Of a DNA stretch of 18,732 nt, positions 13,060 through 18,732 are shown piece by piece. Numbering within the stretch: the stretch's first letter is position 1; every line of letters begins with the position of its first letter. Below the pieces are notes generated by a model, which was not told the DNA's origin, made no database searches, and was given only the letters and a program-made list of their open reading frames with translations. The position numbers and the translations under genes are program-made. The stretch is from positions 1 to 18,732 of the forward strand of contig LZRQ01000047.1 in the NCBI GenBank assembly GCA_002159155.1, in the 5' to 3' direction. This stretch comes from Firmicutes bacterium ZCTH02-B6. GTDB lineage: Bacteria; Bacillota; Limnochordia; Limnochordales; ZCTH02-B6.

Positions 13060-14214
13060 ATGGTGCGGTTGACCGCGGACCAGCAGGCGATTCGTGAGGT
13101 GGCGCGGGAGTTTGCCCAGACAGAAGTCGCCCCCCTGGTCGCTGAGTACCAGCGGCGGCGGGCGCTGCCGCCAGGCATCATGCAGCGCATGGGGCAACAG
13201 GGCCTGATCGGCATTATGTTCCCGCCGGAGTACGGCGGCGCGGGCGGCGATCTCTTGGCGCAGGCGCTGGCGGTGCAGGAAATTTCCAAGGTTGACGCCG
13301 GCGTCGGAGTGACGCTCCTCGTGCAGGTGCTCTCCCTTTATCCCATCTGGAAGCACGGGACGGAGGAGCAGAAACGCCGCTACCTGCCTGCTGGATTGCG
13401 CGGCGAGCTCATTGGCGCCATCGGCATGACCGAACCCGATGCCGGGTCGGACTTCGCCTCTATTCGGACCCGCGCGGTCCGGGACGGTTCCGCATATGTC
13501 ATCGACGGGCGCAAGACGTTTATTACCAACGGGCCGGTGGCGGACTTCGTCGTCTTGGCTGCCCGCACGCTGCCGGCGGCTGGGCACCGGGGGATCTCAC
13601 TGTTTCTCGTCGATAAAGGCACGCCTGGATTCTCCGTAGCCCGCAAGCTGGATAAGATGGGCTGGCATACATCGGAAACCGGCGAGCTGGTCTTCGAGGG
13701 CTGCCGCGTCGATGAGACGCAGTTGCTCGGAGAGGAAAACCGGGGATTCTACTACGTGATGGACGATTTCAACCTGGAGCGAGTCTTGCTCGCAGCCCAG
13801 TGCGTTGGGATCGGCGAGGCGGCCTACGAGGCCGCGCGGGACTACGCACTGGCAAGGCGGCAGTTCGGCCGGCCCATCGTGGGTTTCCAGGCGGTACGGC
13901 ACCAGTTGGTCGAGATGTACGCGCAGGTGGAGCAAGCGCGCCTCTTGCTGTACCACGCTTGTGCGGCCTGTTACGACGGGGATTCGGTAATGGCGGCGTC
14001 CATGGCCAAGTGGGTGGCGTCAGAGATGGTCAACCGGGTGACGGCGCAGGCGGTGCAAATCCACGGCGGATACGGGTATGTGGCGGACTACCCTGTGGAG
14101 CGGTATTACCGGGACGCCCGCGTTTACACCATTGGCGGGGGGACATCCGAGATCCAGAAGGAGATTATGGCGCGGCGGCTAGGGCTTGTGCCCGAAGGGA
14201 GCCCGCGCGCTTAA
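13060..14214 (+). CDS. Acyl-CoA dehydrogenase (FAD-dependent)
   Basis: Oxidises an acyl-CoA to the 2-enoyl-CoA, passing electrons to electron-transfer flavoprotein. The protein has 384 residues, normal for the family, from ATG 13060 with AAGGAGG eight bases upstream. Signatures: GAIGMTEPDAGSD (119-131), KTFITNGPVADFVVLAA (152-168) and the C-terminal RDARVYTIGGGTSEIQ (351-366). In short- and medium-chain enzymes the catalytic base is Glu of the YEGT motif; that position is Gly here (GGGTSEIQ). Glu240 of FNLERV is instead in the position used by isovaleryl-CoA and long-chain enzymes, so the enzyme should be active and may prefer branched or long acyl-CoA. No other beta-oxidation or etf gene is in the window. 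The inverted repeat upstream may control it. Confidence 0.93.
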   Translation: MVRLTADQQAIREVAREFAQTEVAPLVAEYQRRRALPPGIMQRMGQQGLIGIMFPPEYGGAGGDLLAQALAVQEISKVDAGVGVTLLVQVLSLYPIWKHGTEEQKRRYLPAGLRGELIGAIGMTEPDAGSDFASIRTRAVRDGSAYVIDGRKTFITNGPVADFVVLAARTLPAAGHRGISLFLVDKGTPGFSVARKLDKMGWHTSETGELVFEGCRVDETQLLGEENRGFYYVMDDFNLERVLLAAQCVGIGEAAYEAARDYALARRQFGRPIVGFQAVRHQLVEMYAQVEQARLLLYHACAACYDGDSVMAASMAKWVASEMVNRVTAQAVQIHGGYGYVADYPVERYYRDARVYTIGGGTSEIQKEIMARRLGLVPEGSPRA

Positions 14215-14281
14215 GAGCAGGAAGGCACCCGGATGCGTCGAACCTTTAGGGAAAGACCTGCGGGAAGGGGGTGGAGCGCGG

Positions 14282-14626
14282 GTGACGGAATCCTGCGTCT
14301 TCTGCCGGATCGAGCGGGGAGAGCTGCCTAGCGACCGAGTTTACGAAGACGACCGCGTGATCGCGTTTCGCGACATCAACCCCCAAGCCCCGGTTCATGT
14401 GCTGATCATCCCGAGAAAGCACATCGCGTCCCTGGCCGATCTCACGCCGGGCGACACCGAACTGGCCGGGCACATGCTGCGGGTAGCGCAGCAGTTGGCG
14501 GAGCAGTTGGGTATCAGAGAGACGGGCTATCGCGTGCTGACCAACTGCGGCCGGGATGGTGGGCAGGTCGTCTTTCACCTGCATTTCCACCTCGTAGGTG
14601 GCAAACCCCTGGGGCGGTTTGCGTGA
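14282..14626 (+). CDS. HIT family protein (Hint-like purine nucleoside phosphoramidase/hydrolase)
   Basis: Histidine-triad hydrolase acting on nucleotide phosphoramidates or related bonds; cytoplasmic. The protein has 114 residues from GTG 14282, which aligns MTESCVFCRIERGELPS with the Hint N-terminus. The 14186 start would overlap the acyl-CoA dehydrogenase and is rejected. A GGGGGTGGAG stretch (about 14266-14275) serves as ribosome binding site. The catalytic triad HLHFH (His99, His101, His103) is followed by LVGGKPLGRFA. Cys5 and Cys8 (CVFC) probably help bind zinc, as in many bacterial Hint proteins. It precedes rpsU by 47 bases, an order conserved in Firmicutes. Confidence 0.95.
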   Translation: MTESCVFCRIERGELPSDRVYEDDRVIAFRDINPQAPVHVLIIPRKHIASLADLTPGDTELAGHMLRVAQQLAEQLGIRETGYRVLTNCGRDGGQVVFHLHFHLVGGKPLGRFA

Positions 14627-14673
14627 GGGCCCGCGGTGCACATTTTGCGCCAGAGAGGGGGTAGCCCGGAGTC

Positions 14674-14847
14674 ATGGCCGAGGTTAGAGTTGGCCCGAAC
14701 GAGAGCTTGGATAAGGCCTTGCGCCGGTTCAAGAAAATGACCCGCCAGGAAGGCATTCAGTCGGAGCTGCGCAAGCGGGAACATTACGATAAGCCCAGCG
14801 TCAGGCGGAAGAAGAAAGCCGCCGCGGCGCGCAAGCGGCGCAAGTGA
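14674..14847 (+). CDS. rpsU: 30S ribosomal protein bS21
   Basis: Small-subunit ribosomal protein near the anti-Shine-Dalgarno region of 16S rRNA. The 57-residue protein begins MAEVRVGPNESLDKALRRFKK, includes the family motif for a bipartite helix (LRKREHYDKPSVRRKKK), and ends in a basic AARKRRK tail. ATG 14674 is preceded by AGGGGG (14656-14661) and GGAG (14668-14671). A terminator follows 26 bases after the stop. No yqeY gene follows, although rpsU-yqeY is common in other Firmicutes. Confidence 0.96.
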   Translation: MAEVRVGPNESLDKALRRFKKMTRQEGIQSELRKREHYDKPSVRRKKKAAAARKRRK

Positions 14848-14873
14848 GCGACAAGCGGGGTGCAAGATGTGGA

Positions 14874-14901
14874 GGGAGGCCGGAGAGGGGCCTCCCTTTT
14901 T
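14874..14901 (+). terminator. Rho-independent terminator after rpsU
   Basis: GGGAGGCC (14874-14881) and GGCCTCCC (14889-14896) form a perfect 8-bp stem with a seven-base loop and a TTTTT tail (14897-14901). This is the clearest terminator in the window. It ends only 26 bases before the nfeD start codon. Confidence 0.92.
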
Positions 14902-14927
14902 GTCGGCTCGCAAGCGGGGGAGTGGTT

Positions 14928-16232
14928 GTGGGCAGGTACCGTTGGCTGGGGCTGATCCTTTTGGTGCTGGTGATCCTGGGCGGTGCTTTGCAGGCGCTGG
15001 CCCAAGTGCCGGCACGTGTCTTACTCATACCCATCGTCGGCACCATCGACGAGGGTCTTGCAGCCTTCGTGGAGCGGTCGGTGGAACAAGCGAGGCGAGA
15101 AAGGGTTGACGCGATCCTGATCGAGGTCAACACCTTCGGCGGGCGGGTCGACTCGGCTACGGCCATTCGCGACGCGCTTGTCTCGGCCGGACGCCCGGTG
15201 CTAGCCTTCGTGCGAGAGAGGGCGTGGTCAGCGGGGGCGCTCATCACCCTGGCAGCGGAGAAGATCGCCATGACGCCCGGTGCCAGCATCGGGGCTGCCG
15301 AGCCTCGCCCGGCGGATGAAAAAACCATCTCGGCCTTGCGAGCCGAATTCGAGGCTACGGCTCAGCGCCACGGACGAGACCCCCTAGTCGCAGCCGCGAT
15401 GGTCGACCAGCGTGTCGCCATCGAGGGTCTCGTGGAGGAGGGGGAGATTTTGACCCTCACCGCCAGCCAGGCGCATGAAATCGGTTTCATCGATCTGCTG
15501 GCGGGTACCCGGGAGGAAGCGCTGGAGGCGTTCGGCTTTGCCTTGGCGGAGGTCACGGAGATGGCCCCCAATTGGGCCGAGAGAGTGGCGCGGGTTCTGA
15601 CGGATCCGACCTTGAGTTCCCTGCTTCTGACCTTGGGGATGCTCGGACTTTTGGCCGAGGTAACGAGCCCCGGCTGGGGGGTACCGGGCACGGCAGGGCT
15701 CATTTGCCTGGCCCTCTTTTTTGGGGCGCGCCTTATCACGGGACTGGCGGGCTTGGAAGTCGTGCTGCTCTTTGTCCTGGGGCTAGTGCTTCTCTTGTTG
15801 GAAGTGCTGGTTATCCCAGGTTTCGGCATCGCGGGGATCGGCGGGTTGGCAGCGGTTTTTGCCAGTCTCTACCTGTCGTTCCCAGACGCGGCTTCGGCGT
15901 TCACCGCGATCGGGCTTTCCACGATTGCCACCGTGGTGTTTGGCATCGTGCTGCTGCGCCGGGTGCCAAAGACCGGCATCTGGCGGCGCATCGCGCTGGA
16001 AACCAAGTTGGAGGACGTGGGCGTTCCCGGGGATGACCCCAATGATCCTGTGGTGAAGGTCGGAGCCTCCGGACAGGCGCTAACGCCACTGCGGCCGTCA
16101 GGAACCGTGGAAATCGGCGGCGTGCGGGTCGACGCCGTCTCGGAAGGCGAGTATATCCCCGCAGGTACCATGGTCCAGGTTGTCAAGGTCGTCGGGGGCC
16201 GTGTGACGGTTCGGGCATACCAAGATCGATAG
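14928..16232 (+). CDS. NfeD family protein: membrane serine protease of the ClpP class with C-terminal OB domain
   Basis: A 434-residue long-form NfeD protein. Order: signal peptide or membrane helix (about 6-25); ClpP/SppA-like protease domain (about 29-200); a cluster of about four membrane helices (about 230-345); soluble C-terminal NfeD OB-fold domain (about 375-432). In the protease part, VNTFGGRVDSA (67-77) and WSAGALITLAAEKIAM (100-115) match the family, with Ser101 as likely nucleophile; the catalytic Lys is less certain (Lys132 is a candidate). GTG 14928 has GGGGGA seven bases upstream and starts the signal peptide; the frame also opens at 14844, inside rpsU and before the terminator, which I reject. 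Homologues pair with flotillin-like proteins, and floA follows here after 36 bases. Confidence 0.93.
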   Translation: MGRYRWLGLILLVLVILGGALQALAQVPARVLLIPIVGTIDEGLAAFVERSVEQARRERVDAILIEVNTFGGRVDSATAIRDALVSAGRPVLAFVRERAWSAGALITLAAEKIAMTPGASIGAAEPRPADEKTISALRAEFEATAQRHGRDPLVAAAMVDQRVAIEGLVEEGEILTLTASQAHEIGFIDLLAGTREEALEAFGFALAEVTEMAPNWAERVARVLTDPTLSSLLLTLGMLGLLAEVTSPGWGVPGTAGLICLALFFGARLITGLAGLEVVLLFVLGLVLLLLEVLVIPGFGIAGIGGLAAVFASLYLSFPDAASAFTAIGLSTIATVVFGIVLLRRVPKTGIWRRIALETKLEDVGVPGDDPNDPVVKVGASGQALTPLRPSGTVEIGGVRVDAVSEGEYIPAGTMVQVVKVVGGRVTVRAYQDR

Positions 16233-16268
16233 CGGTCCAGAACGGCTCGGGACAAGGGAGGCGAGAAG

Positions 16269-17282
16269 ATGCAGCTGGCCACGTTTACGGGTTTGCTGGT
16301 CTTTGTGCTGGCGGTCATCTTTGTGATCCTGTTCTTTAACTTTATTCCTGTCGGGCTGTGGATTTCCGCTTGGGCGGCAGGTGTGCGGGTCGGGATCCTG
16401 CAGCTCATCGGCATGCGGCTGCGCCGGGTGCCGCCGGCCAAGATCGTCTTGCCTTTGATCAAAGCCGTGAAGGCCGGTATGGACGTGGCCATCGACAAGC
16501 TAGAGGCCCACTATCTGGCCGGTGGCAATGTGGACCGGGTCGTGGACGCCTTGATCGCTGCCCATCGGGCGCAAATTGATCTCTCCTTTGAGCGGGCGGC
16601 TGCCATCGACCTGGCTGGGCGCAATGTGCTGGAGGCGGTGCAGGTCAGTGTCAACCCGCGCGTCATCGAGACGCCCGTGATCGCCGCCGTTGCCAAAAAC
16701 GGCATCGAGCTGCGAGTCAAGGCCCGAGTTACCGTCAGGGCCAACATCCAGCGGCTTGTGGGCGGCGCCGGCGAGGAGACGATTGTGGCCCGTGTCGGCG
16801 AGGGCATCGTGACAACGGTCGGTTCGGCCGAGAGCCACGAGGAAGTATTGGAGAACCCGGACCGGATTTCCAAGACAGTGCTGGCGAAAGGCTTGGACGC
16901 GGGCACAGCCTACGAAATTCTGTCCATCGATATCGCCGACGTGGATGTAGGCCGCAACATCGGGGCTCAGCTCCAGATGGACCAGGCGGAGGCAGACAAG
17001 AACATTGCCCAGGCCAAGGCGGCCGAGCGGCGCTTCGCCGCGCTGGCCCGGGAGGCGGAGATGCGGGCGATGGTCGAGGAAATGCGCGCCAGGGTCGTCG
17101 AGGCCGAGGCCGAGGTGCCCAAGGCTTTGGCACAGGCGTTGCGGGAAGGTCGCATGGGTGTGATGGACTACTACGCTCTGCGCAATCTGATCGCGGACAC
17201 CGAGATGCGGCAGGCTATCGGCCGGAGCGGTGAACCGCCGGAGGCGCCGCAGGGCGGCGAGGCGCCCAAGCGCAAGGAATGA
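16269..17282 (+). CDS. floA: Flotillin-like protein FloA (SPFH/band 7)
   Basis: Scaffold of membrane microdomains, affecting membrane fluidity and protein assembly in Bacillus. The protein has 337 residues, typical of the family. It starts at ATG 16269 with AGGGAGG six bases upstream. An N-terminal hydrophobic segment (about 5-28) is followed by WISAWAAGVRVG, an SPFH domain including VSVNPRVIETPVIAAVAKNGIE and VRANIQRLVGGAGEETIVARVGEGIVTT in pieces, and an Ala/Glu-rich coiled coil (about 240-285). The end is DYYALRNLIADTEMR then a Pro/Gly/Lys tail. It is in an apparent operon with nfeD upstream and an unrecognised membrane protein downstream. Confidence 0.96.
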   Translation: MQLATFTGLLVFVLAVIFVILFFNFIPVGLWISAWAAGVRVGILQLIGMRLRRVPPAKIVLPLIKAVKAGMDVAIDKLEAHYLAGGNVDRVVDALIAAHRAQIDLSFERAAAIDLAGRNVLEAVQVSVNPRVIETPVIAAVAKNGIELRVKARVTVRANIQRLVGGAGEETIVARVGEGIVTTVGSAESHEEVLENPDRISKTVLAKGLDAGTAYEILSIDIADVDVGRNIGAQLQMDQAEADKNIAQAKAAERRFAALAREAEMRAMVEEMRARVVEAEAEVPKALAQALREGRMGVMDYYALRNLIADTEMRQAIGRSGEPPEAPQGGEAPKRKE

Positions 17283-17316
17283 ATCTTAGAGAACCCGGGA
17301 CGGGAGGTAGTCGACC

Positions 17317-17910
17317 ATGGGCCTCGACGAGCTACTGAGCCTGTTGTTCTTTCTCTACGTCCTGGGGTCGGTCCTGAGCAGCCTCGTGCGGCGGTCGGCG
17401 CCGCCTGGGACGCCCGGCGAAACCCCTGACGAGCCCGACGTCATTGTGGACATGGAGGAGCTTGAACGCAGGCTCCGGCGGGCGCGGGTGGAGCACGTCG
17501 GCGAGCCTCTGCCGCCGGCTGCAAGACGACGTGAGGAGCTGCCGGCGCAAGGGTCCGGGTCATCCTCGGGAAGGTTGTCTGAGACTTCGCCAGCCGGGCG
17601 GGAGGCGCCGGCGATTCCCAAGGTCCGGGTCTCGGCCGCCCGTGCGCCCAAGCCGACGGTCCGCCGGTCCCGCATGGCGCCCCGCATCCAGGGTGTGGCG
17701 TTTCATGACGATTTGGGCGAGGAGTGGGTCTCGACTGCAGCGGTGGTGCCCCGCCGGGCGGGGAGGCGGCAGGGTGGGGTCCAGCCTTTCCCGCCCGCCG
17801 TTGCGGCTCTCCTGGAGACCGGCCGACCGTGGCTCGCGGCCATGGTCACAAGAGAGATCCTGGACGCCCCGCGCGCCTTGCGGCCGTACCGGATATGGCC
17901 GCGGGTCTAG
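17317..17910 (+). CDS. Membrane-anchored protein of unknown function between floA and yqfC
   Basis: I do not recognise a family. The 197-residue protein begins with a membrane helix (about 5-24, LLSLLFFLYVLGSVLSSLV), followed by a basic stop. A low-complexity linker (about 28-124) is rich in Arg, Pro, Ser and Glu. A conserved-looking C-terminal part (about 125-197) contains IQGVAFHDDLGEEW and a final PWLAAMVTREILDAPRALRPYR. That ending, 'EIL-x-x-P-R-A-L-R-P-Y', resembles tails I associate with short uncharacterised proteins beside flotillin or sporulation genes, but this cannot be verified here. ATG 17317 has GGGAGG nine bases upstream. It lies 34 bases after floA and 41 before yqfC, so it is probably co-transcribed. 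Its helix suggests a floA-microdomain partner, by position only. Confidence 0.82.
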   Translation: MGLDELLSLLFFLYVLGSVLSSLVRRSAPPGTPGETPDEPDVIVDMEELERRLRRARVEHVGEPLPPAARRREELPAQGSGSSSGRLSETSPAGREAPAIPKVRVSAARAPKPTVRRSRMAPRIQGVAFHDDLGEEWVSTAAVVPRRAGRRQGGVQPFPPAVAALLETGRPWLAAMVTREILDAPRALRPYRIWPRV

Positions 17911-17951
17911 GAGGGCCCGATGCGGCATAGGGTGTCGCGGGAGGGACGACC

Positions 17952-18230
17952 GTGGAACCCGAACGCGGCACCGTGGTGGAGAAGCTCGTGCGCGCTCTGG
18001 ACTTGCCCCAGGACATCGTATTCAGTTTGCCCAAGACAACCCTCATCGGCGATGTGCAGGTGCTGGTAGAGAACCACCGCGGGCTCATCAAATACAGCCC
18101 GCAGGAGATCCGGATCCGCACCGGCCGTGGCGAGCTGGTCGTCACCGGTAGCCGCCTGCGCATCGGCAGCATTCTCCCCCAGGAATTGGTCGTGGACGGG
18201 CGGATCCTTCAGGTGGAACTGCGCCGGTAG
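17952..18230 (+). CDS. yqfC: Sporulation protein YqfC
   Basis: A 92-residue protein of the YqfC family, which is mother-cell expressed in Bacillus and linked to sporulation; its biochemical role is unknown. The motifs fit well: DIVFSLPKTTLIGDVQVLVENHRG in two parts (DIVFSLPKTTLIGD, then LVENHRGLIKYS), IRIRTGRGELVVTGSRLRI, and a closing VDGRILQVEL. GTG 17952 follows GGGAGGG by about six bases. yqfD begins 11 bases after the stop codon, and its ribosome binding site overlaps that stop, indicating coupled translation. Confidence 0.93.
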   Translation: MEPERGTVVEKLVRALDLPQDIVFSLPKTTLIGDVQVLVENHRGLIKYSPQEIRIRTGRGELVVTGSRLRIGSILPQELVVDGRILQVELRR

Positions 18231-18241
18231 GGGGCCCGCCG

Positions 18242-18732
18242 TTGCTGCGCGCCTTGTCGTCGCTATTCAGGGGATATGTTATAATCAGAGCGCGAGGCGG
18301 ACCGCTGGAAACGTTGATCAACCGTGCCGTCGCCCAGGGGATCGCCTTGTGGCAACTGGAGCGGGCGGCGCCCCAGTTGCTGGTTGCCCGGGTCCCGGCG
18401 CGCGACTTTTCACGGCTTGTACGGACAGCCCGGCAGCTGGGGGTAGACGTAGCCATCGTGGCCAAGGCCGGGCTGCCGTTCCTGCTCATCCGCGCTGGAC
18501 GCCGGCATGCCTTTGTGGCCGGTGCAGCCCTGTTTGCCGGATTGCTTTACGTACTTAGCCAGTTTGTCTGGTTTGTGCGGGTTGACGGGGCCGAGGCGGT
18601 GTCCGAACGGGACATTTTAGCCGCGGTCGCGGAGGCGGGTTTGCGGCCCGGTGTCAGGCGAGATGGGATCCGGCGGGACGTTGTCGAGCGGCGGTTGTAC
18701 TTAGCGCTCCCGCGCCTCGCTTGGGCGTCGGT
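18242..18732 (+). CDS. yqfD: Sporulation protein YqfD, N-terminal part (cut by window edge)
   Basis: I translated this frame by hand: 163 open codons plus two bases to the edge, against about 400 residues for the family. The start TTG 18242 gives MLRALSSLFRGYVIIRARGG and has AGGGGG seven bases upstream, overlapping the yqfC stop. Residues 20-85 form the family's N-terminal domain (LETLINRAVAQGIALW, LVRTARQLGVDVAIVAKAGLPFL). A membrane helix lies at about 90-112, and a POTRA-like segment follows (VRVDGAEAVSERDILAAVAEAG). Role: mother-cell membrane protein in sporulation; no biochemical activity is established. Confidence 0.88.
   Translation, partial: MLRALSSLFRGYVIIRARGGPLETLINRAVAQGIALWQLERAAPQLLVARVPARDFSRLVRTARQLGVDVAIVAKAGLPFLLIRAGRRHAFVAGAALFAGLLYVLSQFVWFVRVDGAEAVSERDILAAVAEAGLRPGVRRDGIRRDVVERRLYLALPRLAWAS

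Noticed and set aside
18254..18285. TATAAT at 18280-18285 as a promoter
   Set aside because: It lies in the yqfD coding sequence (GYVIIR), and the nearest TTGTCG is 20 bases away with poor consensus.
1..18732. CRISPR array, tRNA, rRNA, insertion sequence or phage genes
   Set aside because: I found no regular spaced repeats of CRISPR size, no cloverleaf or rRNA sequence, and no transposase, integrase or phage proteins.

Overview
The window reads as a chromosomal segment from a high-GC, endospore-forming member of the Bacillota (Firmicutes), probably thermophilic or moderately thermophilic. The evidence is: a perfect CIRCE operator in front of hrcA-grpE-dnaK-dnaJ; a DnaK without the insertion seen in Gram-negative homologues; the Firmicutes order prmA-rsmE ... 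HIT-rpsU ... nfeD-floA-yqfC-yqfD; and the two sporulation genes yqfC and yqfD. Many genes start with GTG or TTG and most have strong purine-rich ribosome binding sites. The closest lineage cannot be named safely. Deep high-GC clades such as Limnochordia, Thermaerobacter relatives or Symbiobacteriia would fit, but this is inference.

Layout. 1-824 (minus): quinone-linked dihydroorotate dehydrogenase pyrD, its C-terminus cut by the window edge. 879-5923 (plus): SigA-type promoter, CIRCE, hrcA, an internal promoter plus hairpin, grpE, dnaK, dnaJ. 5975-7647 (plus): prmA and rsmE, overlapping by one base. 7677-10384 (minus): a lipoprotein subtilase whose signal peptide carries a twin-arginine motif, followed by a membrane-anchored BsuPI-type protease-inhibitor-domain protein. 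10564-11548 (plus): a structured leader, a basic protein of uncertain family, and an acid-free Val/Arg pentapeptide-repeat protein ending at a strong terminator. 11641-12759 (plus): tatA and a metallophosphoesterase. 12760-13059: a 300-base gap with an 11-bp inverted repeat. 13060-14214 (plus): an acyl-CoA dehydrogenase. 14282-14901 (plus): HIT protein, rpsU and a terminator. 14928-18732 (plus): nfeD, floA, an unrecognised membrane protein, yqfC and the start of yqfD.

How it fits together. The first block is the heat-shock chaperone operon with its own repressor, continuing into two modification enzymes of the translation machinery. In many Firmicutes rsmE is followed soon by an MTTase gene, HIT and rpsU. 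Here about 6.6 kb of other genes lies between rsmE and HIT, and no MTTase is visible. That block holds the most unusual content: a possible surface proteolysis module (Tat-signal lipoprotein subtilase, BsuPI-domain partner, nearby tatA) and two small basic proteins of unknown role. The last block joins membrane-microdomain genes (nfeD, floA) to sporulation genes, with an uncharacterised membrane-anchored protein between them.
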